64,000 bases of DNA from an uncultured Pelagibacteraceae bacterium (GCA_902625035.1 CACNZK010000004.1:1-64000), one strand, 5' to 3'; shown: positions 27,757 through 36,921, counted from the first letter of the stretch. The notes: a model not told the origin generated them from the sequence alone. Numbers and translations are program-made.

Positions 27757-28336
27757 ATTATTAATTCTTATTTATTTTTTTACAATCGGTTGCTCATCAA
27801 TTCCTTCAAACACCTCTAATAGTTGTTCAATTTTTAGCGAAAGATATTTATGGTATAAACATGCAAAAAAAGTTGAGCAAAAATGGGGTACACCTATTTA
27901 TATTCAATTAGCAATAATTAAAATGGAGTCAGATTTTGATTGGCTTGCTAAACCAGCGAGACAAAAAATTTTCAAAGTTATACCCTTTAAGCGACCCTCT
28001 AGTTCTTTTGGCTATTCTCAAGCAGTTAAAGGGACTTGGGATCAATATAAAAGAGAAACCGGAAATAAATTAGCCACAAGAGCAAGATTTAAAGACAGTG
28101 TTGACTTTATTGGATGGTACACCAATAAATCAGAAAGTATTTTAAAAATATCAAAGACAGATGCATTCAAACAGTATCTTGCATATCATGAAGGTTGGGG
28201 AAATTATAAAAATTATAAAAAAAACAAAAAAGTAATTGGACTAGCTAAAAAAGTCGAGAAACAATCTAATAATTATAAAAAACAGTTATTGAGATGTAAA
28301 AGTTCATTAAATAGAAAAAAATATATTATTTTTTAG
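27737..28336 (+). CDS. Lytic-transglycosylase-like (SLT) lipoprotein
   Basis: Probable membrane-anchored murein lytic transglycosylase. A short signal peptide ends in a lipobox-like FTIGC (Cys near residue 19). The SLT-type region has the candidate catalytic Glu in IIKMESDFDW near residue 74 and the SSFGYSQAVKGTWDQYK stretch near residue 95, which replaces the usual GxxGLMQ. YLAYHEGWGNY follows near residue 150. There are 199 residues. It would release anhydro-muropeptides at the outer membrane, the substrates for the AmpG-type permease at 7.3-8.7 kb. Confidence 0.78.
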   Translation: MGDLKNKLLILIYFFTIGCSSIPSNTSNSCSIFSERYLWYKHAKKVEQKWGTPIYIQLAIIKMESDFDWLAKPARQKIFKVIPFKRPSSSFGYSQAVKGTWDQYKRETGNKLATRARFKDSVDFIGWYTNKSESILKISKTDAFKQYLAYHEGWGNYKNYKKNKKVIGLAKKVEKQSNNYKKQLLRCKSSLNRKKYIIF

Positions 28337-31300
28337 TTAGTTCTTTTTTTAATTCAAGATCTATAACATCAATTCTTTTAGTATTTTTGGCTAACGCTAA
28401 ATACATTGATGGAGTAACGTATAAAGTAAAGAAAGTTGAAATAATCATTCCTCCCAAAATTGTTGAACCTACAGCTAGTCTAGAACCCTCACCAGCACCA
28501 GGTCCAATATTTCCAATTACCAGTGGCAACATTGCAATCATTGTACTTAGTGATGTCATTATAATTGGTCTAAATCTTACTGCACAGGCTTCTTTCACAG
28601 CAGATTCTATATTTTTTCCAGTCGTTCTAATTTGATTTGCATAATCAACAATTAAAATACTATTTTTTGTTGAAATACCTATCAGTATAATTAGTGCGAT
28701 TTGAGAAAAGATGTTAATTGAGCTATTTAGAAATAAAACAAATACTAATCCCCCAAAAATTGCTAAAGGCACTGTTAAAATAATTATAAATGGGTGAATG
28801 AAAGAATTAAAAGTTGCAGCCATTACCAAGTATGCAGTCAGTAAAGCTAAGGCAAAAATTATAATTAATTCATTACTTGTTTCTTTGATTTCTTCAGACT
28901 TTCCTTTCCAAGTAATTTGATTTTCTGGAGCTAAATTAACCATTACTTCTTCAAAATATCTTATAGCCTCAGTTAACGTATATCCTTCATTAATATTAGC
29001 AGATATTGTTACCGCTGGCTGTCTATTATATCTTGCAAGTTCTTTTGCCGAACCTTCTTCTTTAAAACTAACTAAATTTGCTAAGGAAATTAGTTTTCCA
29101 TTCGTCTCTGAACGAACAAATATTTTTGAAACACCTTCTTTGTTTCTTCTATCAGACAAATATTGTTGAACAATTATAGGGTACTCTTTACCTAATTTGT
29201 TGAAAGTTGTAATTTTTTTCCCTCCATAAAGAGTTTCAAGTGTTTCACCAATTGATTTCGTAGAAACACCTAAATCTTTAGCTTTATTTTTATTAATTAT
29301 TAATTTCACCTCTGGCTTATTTCGATTGTAATCAGACTCAATTCTTGAAAGGTTTTTATTAGATCTTATTTCTCTAATTACTTTCTTTTGTATTTCTTCT
29401 AGCTCTTTATAAGTGCTTCCATAAATAACCATTTGCACAGGTTTATTGTAATTAGAAACTCTTATTGATTGTGGAGAAATCGGGAAGGCAACTGCTTGAG
29501 GTAAAGTTACTATTTTTCCTATTGCTTCTCTTAAAACAACTTCTTGTCCCTTTTTTCGATTTTTCCAGTCGTCTAATAAAGCAATTATTATAAAACTATT
29601 ATATGAATTAGCCGAATTTCCAAAGCCTGGAACCCTCATTATAAATCTTGAATATGGACTATCCTCAGCTTGAAGAAGTGGAAGAAGTCTAGCCTCCACC
29701 TTCTGAGCTTGTTCTTGTGTGTATTCGAAAGAAGTTCCCTCATCAGTGAATCCAATAATTAAGTAGGCCCCACGATCTTCCATGGGCAATAATTCTTTTT
29801 TTGAAAAATTAAATAATAATACTGATGCGATAACTATTAAGACTATAAAAAAACTTACAGTTTTTGTCTTATTTACAATTACATCTAAAGTCTCTTTGTA
29901 AAAGTTTGCAAAACTTAAAAAAAACTTTTCAAATTTTTGAATAAAAAGTTTTTTAGAGGATTTTTTATTTAAGAATTTACTAGCAAGCATTGGGGATAAT
30001 GTTAAAGCAACAAAAGAAGATACAACTATGGAAAAAGATAAAGCTATTGCTGTTTCTCTGAATAAAGTACCAGAAATTCCCTCAATAAAAATCAATGGAA
30101 GAAAAACTGCAATTAAAATTAATGTGGTAGCTACAATTGCAAAAGAAATTTGTTTAGAGCCTTTATACGCAGCAACTAATGGAGTCTCACCATTTTCTAT
30201 TCTTCTATAAATTGCATCTGTCATAATAACAGAGTCGTCTGTTATTATTCCTATTGCTAAAATAAAACTTAGAAGAACAAAAATATTTATTGATAATCCA
30301 AATAAGTATAAACCCAAAAAAGAAGCTATAAGGCTAACAGGAAGCGCTATAGCGGGTACTATTACAGCTTTTAAATTACCAAGAAATAAATAAATTATTA
30401 AAACGACTAAAACAAAGGCTATTAACAAGGTCTTATACACCTCTTCAATAGCAGCCTCTACATAGTTTGCTCTGTTGAACGAAACTCTTAAATCTAATTC
30501 CTCTGGTAAAGATTTTTTAATTTGAATAATTTTTTTCTCAATATCTTTTGAAAGTTCAACTGTTGAGGCGCCACTTCTAGCATAAATACCAATTCCAACA
30601 GTTTTTAAATTAATTTGATCTTTAGTTTGAGCTTTAAAAAGAGTTTTCTCTGAAACAGGTCCAAATTCTATTTCAGCAACATCAGACAATAGAATAACTT
30701 TATTACCAGTTTTTTTAATTGGCAGCTGCTTGATTGAATCAATATCAGTATATGATTTATCTAAATTAAGTGTTAAATCAATATTATCTGCTTCAAGTGT
30801 ACCAGCTGGAAGACTTATATTTTCTCCACGCATTGCAGTTTCAACTTCTTTAATTGTTAAATCATTTGCCGCAAGTCTAATAGGATCTATCCATACTCTT
30901 ATACTTAACTCCCTTAATCCTCCAACTCTTATTCTTCCGACATTTTTCACACTTGAGAATTGATCAACTAAGTATCTTTCAGCATAATCTCCTAACTCAA
31001 GGTCACTCCAAGTTGATGATGATAGAGATAACCACATCGTAGTAGTAAAACCAGCTGCTCTTTTAAGTATTTGTGGAGGATCAGATTCGGAGGGCAAATT
31101 ATCGATAACTCTCGCAACTCTCTCTCTAATATCATTGGCAGCATTATCTAAGTCTATACTAGTATCAAATTCTACATTTATTGTGCTTCTTCCATTTTCA
31201 GATTTAGAATCAATGTTTTTTATTCCCTCAGCACCACCAATAACATCCTCAACAACTTGTGTTACTTCTTGATCTACTATCGAAGCTGCAGCAGACTTGT

Positions 31301-31454
31301 AATCTACTTGAATTTGAACAACAGGTGGCTGTATACCATTCGGTAGTTCTCTAACTGGTAATTTCCAAAAAACAAATAATCCAAAAACAATCAAAATTAG
31401 AGACATGACCCAAGATATTGTCGGTCTTCTAATACTTAATTCGGTGATAAACAT
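28326..31454 (-). CDS. RND-family efflux pump, inner-membrane transporter
   Basis: Proton-driven efflux transporter of the AcrB/MexF (HAE1) type, 1042 residues. N-terminal segment FITELSIRRPTISWVMSL, two large periplasmic loops and 12 membrane helices. The TM4 proton-relay acids are in ILAIGIITDDSVIMTDAIYRR near residue 405, and the TM10 lysine is in GISTKNSILIVDYANQIR near residue 950. It starts directly after the adaptor gene. No TolC-like outer-membrane channel is in the window, so that component must be encoded elsewhere. The substrate is unknown. Confidence 0.95.
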   Translation of the reverse strand: MFITELSIRRPTISWVMSLILIVFGLFVFWKLPVRELPNGIQPPVVQIQVDYKSAAASIVDQEVTQVVEDVIGGAEGIKNIDSKSENGRSTINVEFDTSIDLDNAANDIRERVARVIDNLPSESDPPQILKRAAGFTTTMWLSLSSSTWSDLELGDYAERYLVDQFSSVKNVGRIRVGGLRELSIRVWIDPIRLAANDLTIKEVETAMRGENISLPAGTLEADNIDLTLNLDKSYTDIDSIKQLPIKKTGNKVILLSDVAEIEFGPVSEKTLFKAQTKDQINLKTVGIGIYARSGASTVELSKDIEKKIIQIKKSLPEELDLRVSFNRANYVEAAIEEVYKTLLIAFVLVVLIIYLFLGNLKAVIVPAIALPVSLIASFLGLYLFGLSINIFVLLSFILAIGIITDDSVIMTDAIYRRIENGETPLVAAYKGSKQISFAIVATTLILIAVFLPLIFIEGISGTLFRETAIALSFSIVVSSFVALTLSPMLASKFLNKKSSKKLFIQKFEKFFLSFANFYKETLDVIVNKTKTVSFFIVLIVIASVLLFNFSKKELLPMEDRGAYLIIGFTDEGTSFEYTQEQAQKVEARLLPLLQAEDSPYSRFIMRVPGFGNSANSYNSFIIIALLDDWKNRKKGQEVVLREAIGKIVTLPQAVAFPISPQSIRVSNYNKPVQMVIYGSTYKELEEIQKKVIREIRSNKNLSRIESDYNRNKPEVKLIINKNKAKDLGVSTKSIGETLETLYGGKKITTFNKLGKEYPIIVQQYLSDRRNKEGVSKIFVRSETNGKLISLANLVSFKEEGSAKELARYNRQPAVTISANINEGYTLTEAIRYFEEVMVNLAPENQITWKGKSEEIKETSNELIIIFALALLTAYLVMAATFNSFIHPFIIILTVPLAIFGGLVFVLFLNSSINIFSQIALIILIGISTKNSILIVDYANQIRTTGKNIESAVKEACAVRFRPIIMTSLSTMIAMLPLVIGNIGPGAGEGSRLAVGSTILGGMIISTFFTLYVTPSMYLALAKNTKRIDVIDLELKKELTKK

Positions 31455-32324
31455 TTATTTTTTGATAGGTTTTATTTTTCCACGCGGTCTAACTTTTTTT
31501 AAGCCTTCAGCCACAATAATATCACCTTCAGTTAAGCCAGAGGTAATTTCTATACTTTTATCAGTCCTAATCCCTGTTTTTACCTCAGTTTTATTGGCAA
31601 TATTCTCTTTATTAATTTTATAAACGTAAGACTTGTCTCCCTCAATCATTACACTTGTGTCTGGAACACTTAAAGAATTTCTCAAATTAAATTTAACGCC
31701 AACCTCTAACAATGATCCTGAAATTAACTCTAAGTCTTTGTTCTCTACTTTTACTCTAGATAATAAACTTCTTGTGTCAGCATTAATTCTACTTGAAACA
31801 AAGTCCACTTCACCTACAAATATTTTATTTTTATAGCTTGTTAATCTAACTTCTACTGGTAGTCCTTTTTTTATAGACGTAGAATAATTTTCGGGGATCT
31901 TGATATCAGAGTAAACAACAGAGTTATCATCAAGTGTAATAATGATTATATTGTTCGAAACAAGGATGTCCTCAGTTAGACCTGTATATCCCAACATCCC
32001 ACTAAATGGGGCTGTTATATCTCCACTTTTTAATTTTATTATAATTTCCCCTTTTTTAACAAAATTTTTTAATTCTAGGTCTTCAAAAAGATCATCTTTT
32101 TTTATCTTAAAAGTTTTAGATTTTTTTGAGATTGCAGTTCCAAAAGTTTCTATTTTTTCTGAAAATTCTTTTTCAATTACTTCTGTAACAATTATACCTG
32201 GGGGTGGTCTTTTGCTAAATTTCTTTTTAAAATGGTTTCCAACCATTGTTCTTCCAATAATCACGATCGCTATAATTAAAAAAAATACCAGTATTATTGA
32301 AATTGTTTTTGTAGATCTCTTCAT
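31455..32324 (-). CDS. RND efflux periplasmic adaptor (membrane fusion protein)
   Basis: Adaptor subunit joining the adjacent RND transporter to an outer-membrane channel. One N-terminal membrane anchor (about residues 7-27) precedes a lipoyl-like hairpin with GDITAPFSGMLGYTGLTEDILVS near residue 103-125, a beta-barrel region and a C-terminal part with GLTEGDIIVAEGLKKVRPRG. At 289 residues it is short for the family (usually 350-400), with little alpha-helical hairpin between the lipoyl halves. The stop directly abuts the transporter start. Confidence 0.9.
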   Translation of the reverse strand: MKRSTKTISIILVFFLIIAIVIIGRTMVGNHFKKKFSKRPPPGIIVTEVIEKEFSEKIETFGTAISKKSKTFKIKKDDLFEDLELKNFVKKGEIIIKLKSGDITAPFSGMLGYTGLTEDILVSNNIIIITLDDNSVVYSDIKIPENYSTSIKKGLPVEVRLTSYKNKIFVGEVDFVSSRINADTRSLLSRVKVENKDLELISGSLLEVGVKFNLRNSLSVPDTSVMIEGDKSYVYKINKENIANKTEVKTGIRTDKSIEITSGLTEGDIIVAEGLKKVRPRGKIKPIKK

Positions 32325-32330
32325 CTTTAT

Positions 32331-33146
32331 CTAAATTATTCCGTATTCAGCCCAAGAACCGTCATAAATACAAGGATGATACTTATCATTTATTAAAGAA
32401 TAAGCTAGTGCCAAAACACACGCAGTAACTCCAGAACCACATGAAAAAACTATATCTTTTTCATTTATATTTTTTAAACATGTTTCAAAAATAAGTTTAA
32501 GGTCTTTTTTACTTTTAAATGTTTTGTCTTCGTTTAAACAAAGATTAAAGGGTATACAAAAAGAATTTTTTATACTACCACTTCTTAAACCTTTTCTAGG
32601 CTCTGGAACCTTACCATCAAATCTTTCTTTACTCCTAGCATCTATCAATTTAAAATTCTTTTCGTCAATATTGATATCAATTTGTTCTTTATTTTTAACA
32701 AGATCTTTTTTTTCAAAACATTTGTAGTCAGATGTTTTAATATTTGTAGCATCATTTGTTACCTTTTTATTTTCTTTCATCCATTTTTTTAGCCCACCAT
32801 TCAAAACATGAACTAATTTAGGATTATGACCAAAATAAATAAAATTAAACCAACATCTACATGAGCTAATTACATCTGAATTATCATATATGACTATTTC
32901 ATCCTCATTTTTTATTCCCATTTTCGATACAATTTGTACCCAATCATTTTGGTTCACTAACATGTGTGGTAAATTAATTTCTTTTTTGGAATTAGCATCT
33001 AAATCAAAAAAAATTGAATTAGGTATGTGTTGTTTTTTATATTCTTCTAATCCATTTCTTTTAGTTTGCGGCATATGCCATGAACAATCAATTATTTTAA
33101 CTTTATTAAGATTTTGACTCAACCAATCAGTTTCAACTAAAGACAT
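32331..33146 (-). CDS. sseA: Two-domain rhodanese-like sulfurtransferase (SseA type)
   Basis: Probable 3-mercaptopyruvate or thiosulfate sulfurtransferase. Two rhodanese domains are visible: the inactive N-terminal one (IIDCSWHMPQTKRN, IVIYDNSDVISSCRCWFNF) and the catalytic C-terminal one (LIDARSKERFDGKVPEPRKGLRSG) with the active-site loop FSCGSGVTACVLAL near residue 235. The CGSGVTA loop favours mercaptopyruvate over thiosulfate. There are 271 residues. It lies between msrA (one base upstream) and the efflux adaptor, in a row of minus-strand genes that may be one transcript. Confidence 0.9.
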   Translation of the reverse strand: MSLVETDWLSQNLNKVKIIDCSWHMPQTKRNGLEEYKKQHIPNSIFFDLDANSKKEINLPHMLVNQNDWVQIVSKMGIKNEDEIVIYDNSDVISSCRCWFNFIYFGHNPKLVHVLNGGLKKWMKENKKVTNDATNIKTSDYKCFEKKDLVKNKEQIDINIDEKNFKLIDARSKERFDGKVPEPRKGLRSGSIKNSFCIPFNLCLNEDKTFKSKKDLKLIFETCLKNINEKDIVFSCGSGVTACVLALAYSLINDKYHPCIYDGSWAEYGII

Positions 33147-33147
33147 C

Positions 33148-33591
33148 TTATCTTTTTTCTAAATATTTTTGATGGTATTCCTCAGCAGGACAATAATTTT
33201 TTAGTAAAGATATTTTCGTTACAACTTTTCCAGATAAACGTTCGTTCACTTCACTTAATACTTTCTCAGCAACTATTTTTTGTTTATCATTTAGATAAAA
33301 TATTTCACTTCTATATTGAGTTCCAAAATCAGGTCCTTGAGAATTTAAAGTAGTAGGATCATGAATTTGAAAAAATATTTTTAAAATTTTCTCGTATGTG
33401 ATAATTTTTTCGTCAAAATCTAGTTTTACAACTTCAGCATGATTTGTATTTCCAGTGCAAACCTCTTTATATGTCGTGACAGAGCTATTTCCTCCACAAT
33501 ATCCAACTTCAGTTTTAATAACTCCATCAATTTTACTAAATTTAATTTCTGGTCCCCAAAAACATCCGAGTGCTAGAACTGCTATTTCCAT
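33148..33591 (-). CDS. msrA: Peptide-methionine (S)-S-oxide reductase
   Basis: Repairs oxidised methionine (S-sulfoxide) in proteins. The catalytic cysteine lies in ALGCFWGPEIKFSKIDGV near residue 9, with GYCGGNSSVTTYKEVCTGNTNHAEVV, FFQIHDPTTLNSQGPDFGTQYRS and CPAEEYHQKYL at the expected places. At 147 residues it is shorter than the E. coli enzyme, having almost no N-terminal extension. The Cys before PAEEYH, where many homologues have another residue, could serve in recycling; this is an inference. It is divergent from the DMT exporter with 35 bases between starts. Confidence 0.96.
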   Translation of the reverse strand: MEIAVLALGCFWGPEIKFSKIDGVIKTEVGYCGGNSSVTTYKEVCTGNTNHAEVVKLDFDEKIITYEKILKIFFQIHDPTTLNSQGPDFGTQYRSEIFYLNDKQKIVAEKVLSEVNERLSGKVVTKISLLKNYCPAEEYHQKYLEKR

Positions 33592-33626
33592 TGATTAAGA
33601 TTTAATTTAATTTACAAATTATTCAT

Positions 33627-34511
33627 ATGCTCAGTAAAAATCAATTAGGTTTTTTGTACATGTTTCTGTCCATTATCGGATTTTCACTAATGGACGTTAT
33701 AGTTAAGTGGTCAGTTGATTATCCAGTTGGACAAGTCCTATTTTTTAGAGGTTTTTTTGGGATTATTTTTTATTTTTTTATTATTCCAAGAGAAAGACTT
33801 CATGATTTTTATAAAACAAAAAGACCAGGATTGCATTCTTTAAGATGTATAGCTGGATTGATTGCAATAATTGCAATTTTTATTGCTTTGAGAAAATTAC
33901 CTTTAGCAACAGTAGTAAGTATATCTTTTGCAGCCCCAATATTTACAACTATTTTTTCAATATTTTTATTAAGTGAAAAAGTTGGTATTTACAGATGGTT
34001 GGCAGTGATAGTTGGATTTATTGGCATTTTAATCATTACAGAACCAGGGATAAGTAATTTAAATATCTATTATATTTTTCCAATAATTTTTTGTTTAGGA
34101 CTTTCTTATGTTGCAATAACATTAAGACAACTTTCAACAACAGAGCCAGTTTGGCTTATCTCTCTTTTCTTTTCTATTGCAATTACTTTTCTAAGCTTTT
34201 TGACTTTACCGTTCGGTTGGGTAATGCCTAGTTTCAATCACTTTTTAATTCTATCTTTGGTAGGAATTTTCGGTGGAGTCTCAAATCTGTGGCTAAGTCA
34301 ATCATATAAATATTCTGAAGTATCCCTTGTAACTCCTTTAAAATATCTGACCTTAGTGTTTGCTATTATTTTCGGATATTTTATTTGGGACGAAATACCT
34401 ACAATAAAAACATTAATAGGGGCGTTATTAGTAATTGTTTCAACACTTATAATTTTTAGAAGGGAGATTTATAAGAAAAAAATTATAACATCCAGACCAA
34501 TCAATGACTAA
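33627..34511 (+). CDS. EamA/DMT-family membrane exporter
   Basis: Ten-helix drug/metabolite transporter of the EamA (RhaT/YdcZ-like) superfamily, 294 residues with two repeated EamA halves (about residues 8-140 and 150-285). Typical motifs include FRGFFGIIFYF, ATVVSISFAAPIFTTIFS and SLVTPLKYLTLVFAIIFGYFIWDE. Exporters of this type move amino acids, purines or other small metabolites, and the substrate cannot be told from sequence. It overlaps the following DNA glycosylase gene by eight bases. Confidence 0.88.
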   Translation: MLSKNQLGFLYMFLSIIGFSLMDVIVKWSVDYPVGQVLFFRGFFGIIFYFFIIPRERLHDFYKTKRPGLHSLRCIAGLIAIIAIFIALRKLPLATVVSISFAAPIFTTIFSIFLLSEKVGIYRWLAVIVGFIGILIITEPGISNLNIYYIFPIIFCLGLSYVAITLRQLSTTEPVWLISLFFSIAITFLSFLTLPFGWVMPSFNHFLILSLVGIFGGVSNLWLSQSYKYSEVSLVTPLKYLTLVFAIIFGYFIWDEIPTIKTLIGALLVIVSTLIIFRREIYKKKIITSRPIND

Positions 34512-35139
34512 AGTACCTAAATATTGGACTAAGGCAAAAAAGTATTTATCTAAAAAAGATAGAACTCTTTCTAAGTTGATCAAAAGTTATGAAAGTCCCT
34601 CAGAAACTATTTTAACTTCAAGGCGAGATATTTTTTTTTCTTTATGCAAAAGTATAATTGGGCAACAAATAAGTGTAGTAGCAGCAAATTCTGTTTTTTT
34701 AAAATTTAAAAAGAAATGTAAAAATAAGATTAATGCTAAAACAGTATCTAAACTGACCTTTACTCAATTAAAAAGTTGTGGACTTAGTAGACAGAAAGTT
34801 TTAGGCATAAAGAGTTTAGCCACTCAAACAATCGAAAAAACTTTTAATCCTAAATTGATTAATAAGATGTCTGATGAGGAAGCTATAAATTATTTATCAC
34901 AATTGAGACAAATAGGAAGATGGTCAGCTGAAATGATCTTGTTATTCACATACAATAGGTCAAATATTTGGCCAATTCAGGATATTGGCCTTTTAAGAGC
35001 TATTTCAAAAAATTATAGAAAAAAATATTTACCACCTGAAAAATTTGTAGCATTACTAAAAAAAAGATTCAGTCCTTATTGTTCTGTTGCGACTTGGTAT
35101 TTATGGAGAAGTATAGATCCCGAGCCTATTCAGTACTAA
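34504..35139 (+). CDS. DNA-3-methyladenine glycosylase II (AlkA-type HhH-GPD)
   Basis: Base-excision repair glycosylase removing alkylated purines. The helix-hairpin-helix is LSQLRQIGRWSAEMILLF near residue 130, followed by the catalytic Asp in WPIQDIGLLRAI near residue 160. The N-terminal half has the FFSLCKSIIGQQISVVAA motif. At 211 residues it is the short form lacking the AlkA N-terminal TBP-like domain. It overlaps the upstream DMT gene and, at its 3' end, the convergent DUF1330 gene by 14 bases. Confidence 0.92.
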   Translation: MTKVPKYWTKAKKYLSKKDRTLSKLIKSYESPSETILTSRRDIFFSLCKSIIGQQISVVAANSVFLKFKKKCKNKINAKTVSKLTFTQLKSCGLSRQKVLGIKSLATQTIEKTFNPKLINKMSDEEAINYLSQLRQIGRWSAEMILLFTYNRSNIWPIQDIGLLRAISKNYRKKYLPPEKFVALLKKRFSPYCSVATWYLWRSIDPEPIQY

Positions 35140-35425
35140 ATCCCTCAACCACTTGCATATGTCTTTTTGTAGTTTTTTTTGCTACAGCCCAGCTATCTTG
35201 ATATTCTTTTGAGGAGTGACATTCTAATGCTTTAGCATAACTTGGAAATTGCCACACAACAGTCCTACTAAAATCATCACCATCAAAGGTGTTGTGCTTG
35301 CCACCTCTTATCAATGGGACACCGCCATAACTTTTAATTATAGGTGTTGCTAATTCTGAATATTTTTTAATATTTTCTTGATTATCAATCTTAAAGTATA
35401 AACTTACCCAATAACCTTTTTTCAT
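35126..35425 (-). CDS. DUF1330 family protein
   Basis: Small protein of the ferredoxin-like alpha/beta dimer (DUF1330) family. The typical start KKGYWVSLYFKIDNQ is followed by YGGVPLIRGGKHNTFDGDDFSRTVVWQFPSYAKALECHSSKEYQ, matching the family pattern of a conserved Gly-rich loop and W-FP segment. The function is unknown. The frame opens at TTG 35434, but the ATG at 35425 gives the family's normal N-terminus (MKKGYW), about 99 residues. It follows the GT17 gene closely. Confidence 0.85.
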   Translation of the reverse strand: MKKGYWVSLYFKIDNQENIKKYSELATPIIKSYGGVPLIRGGKHNTFDGDDFSRTVVWQFPSYAKALECHSSKEYQDSWAVAKKTTKRHMQVVEGFSTE

Positions 35426-35426
35426 A

Positions 35427-36317
35427 TTAATCAATCCATTCTTGGTAATTATGCAAATTATCTATCAAAAATTTTGGTAATTTGTCTAGTGGATATTTTT
35501 CAAGTTTTTTACCATGACCTATTTTTTGAGCCCTTTTATCTAAAGTTAGATCATAAATTGCAATTTTATTTTTAATGATATTGTTAATTGCGTCTATTGA
35601 AATAGGATTTAAGTCAAATTCTCTATGATGCAAGTATGACCTAAGTTTATGTTCGATTTCATTTGCATTTTTTAAGTAAGTAAAATGCCACCCCCCATTC
35701 TCTATTATTTTTATGTCTATAAATTTTGTCTTAGAAAATAAAACATCAAATCTAAAAAAGGAATATTTTCTAACTTTTATATTTCTCAACCATTGAGGAG
35801 ATTTTAAATGTTTCTTTTTACAAGCTCTTGTTCCAGTCCAAAAAAAGTTTGGTAATTTAAGGTTAAATTTGTAGTAAAACATTTCTTGTCTAAACATAAT
35901 TATTTTTTGATCAATCTTGCCAATCTCTAATCTTTCTAAGTTAGGTATCTCATCTACATCTGAGATTAAAATTAAATCTTCATCGTTAGCATCTTTTAAT
36001 CCATCAAGAATAAAGTTTCTTTGCTCATTTTCTCGTAAGATTGAATTTGATATATATTTTTCTGATTTAACATCCTCATGATCATCATTCAAAATTTCTT
36101 GAATATCTTTAGGTCTTTTATCGTGTATTAAATAAATAATCTTATTTTTAAATTTTTCGAATTTTTTTTTATTAAAATGAAGTTTCCTTTTATCACCTTT
36201 GTGAGTGAAGCTGCTTTCAACAATAACAAAATAATCAACATATTTATCCAACATATTAAGTCTAAGATCTAAAAGTACTTCTTCGTTAAAATACATGAAA
36301 CAGTCAAAAATTTTCAT
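35427..36317 (-). CDS. Glycosyltransferase family 17 protein
   Basis: Member of GT17, the family of eukaryotic beta-1,4-N-acetylglucosaminyltransferase III with scattered bacterial members. The N-terminus MKIFDCFMYFNEEVLLDLRL, FVIVESSFTHKGDKRKL, and the acidic DLILISDVDEIPNLE near residue 115 (metal/nucleotide site) are characteristic, as is ENGGWHFTYL near residue 205. There are 296 residues and no membrane segment. The acceptor is unknown; a surface glycan such as LPS is plausible. It overlaps the upstream DUF1330 region and is divergent from the phosphoribosyltransferase gene. Confidence 0.85.
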   Translation of the reverse strand: MKIFDCFMYFNEEVLLDLRLNMLDKYVDYFVIVESSFTHKGDKRKLHFNKKKFEKFKNKIIYLIHDKRPKDIQEILNDDHEDVKSEKYISNSILRENEQRNFILDGLKDANDEDLILISDVDEIPNLERLEIGKIDQKIIMFRQEMFYYKFNLKLPNFFWTGTRACKKKHLKSPQWLRNIKVRKYSFFRFDVLFSKTKFIDIKIIENGGWHFTYLKNANEIEHKLRSYLHHREFDLNPISIDAINNIIKNKIAIYDLTLDKRAQKIGHGKKLEKYPLDKLPKFLIDNLHNYQEWID

Positions 36318-36366
36318 AAAACCTTTTTTAATCTTTTTTAATTTTTTTTATATGATAAAAAAATCT

Positions 36367-36885
36367 ATGGCAGATAAATTAATAGTTAGTTTTGAAGAAT
36401 ATACCAAAATAGTTGAGAAATTAGCTATTGAAATTCATAATAATTATAAACCAACTGTTTTAGTTGGTATAATGAGGGGGGCAGCACCCATAATTGATAT
36501 TCTTTCAAGAATATTAAAACTTCCGATAGCATACATTGTTATTCAAAGTTATACAGGAAAAGGTCAGGAGGACCAACAAGGTGAACTAATGTTTGCAAGA
36601 GAAATAAGTTCTCTGGCTAAAGATGAGGATTTTGAAAAAATTCTTTTAATTGATGATTTATCAGATACAGGACTAACACTAAATAAAAGTATTGAATGGT
36701 TAAAAGGTTACGAGCCAACAAAAAAATTTATTAAAGAAATTAAAACTGCATGTTTATGGAAAAAAAAATCATCCTCTTTTGAGCCAGACTTTTGCCCAAT
36801 TAAATTAGACTCAGATCCCTGGATCGTTCAGCCTACAGAACATTATGAAGAACTTTCCATTGAAGAAATAATAAAAAGAAACTAG
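36367..36885 (+). CDS. Hypoxanthine/xanthine-type purine phosphoribosyltransferase
   Basis: Transfers ribose-5-phosphate from PRPP to a purine base, allowing base salvage. The PRPP loop is ILLIDDLSDTGLTL near residue 102, and VGIMRGAAPIIDIL (residues 32-45) forms the other nucleotide-binding loop. Acidic C-terminal residues recall the Gpt/HPRT group. I use ATG 36367 (MADKLIVSFEEY, 172 residues); an in-frame ATG at 36352 adds five residues, and an even longer frame overlaps GT17. The convergent NCS2 permease gene next to it fits purine uptake followed by salvage. Confidence 0.85.
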   Translation: MADKLIVSFEEYTKIVEKLAIEIHNNYKPTVLVGIMRGAAPIIDILSRILKLPIAYIVIQSYTGKGQEDQQGELMFAREISSLAKDEDFEKILLIDDLSDTGLTLNKSIEWLKGYEPTKKFIKEIKTACLWKKKSSSFEPDFCPIKLDSDPWIVQPTEHYEELSIEEIIKRN

Positions 36886-36887
36886 TC

Positions 36888-36912
36888 AACGGGGCTAGTT
36901 CTTAGCCCCGTT
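36888..36912. terminator. GC-rich hairpin without U-tract between convergent genes
   Basis: AACGGGGCTA (36888-36897) is perfectly inverted as TAGCCCCGTT (36903-36912) around a five-base loop. It lies just after the phosphoribosyltransferase stop and just before the NCS2 permease stop, so it would serve both strands. Neither strand has a run of U right after the stem, which is unlike a classical intrinsic terminator. It stands out from the AT-rich surroundings. Confidence 0.6.
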
Positions 36913-36921
36913 AAATTCTAT

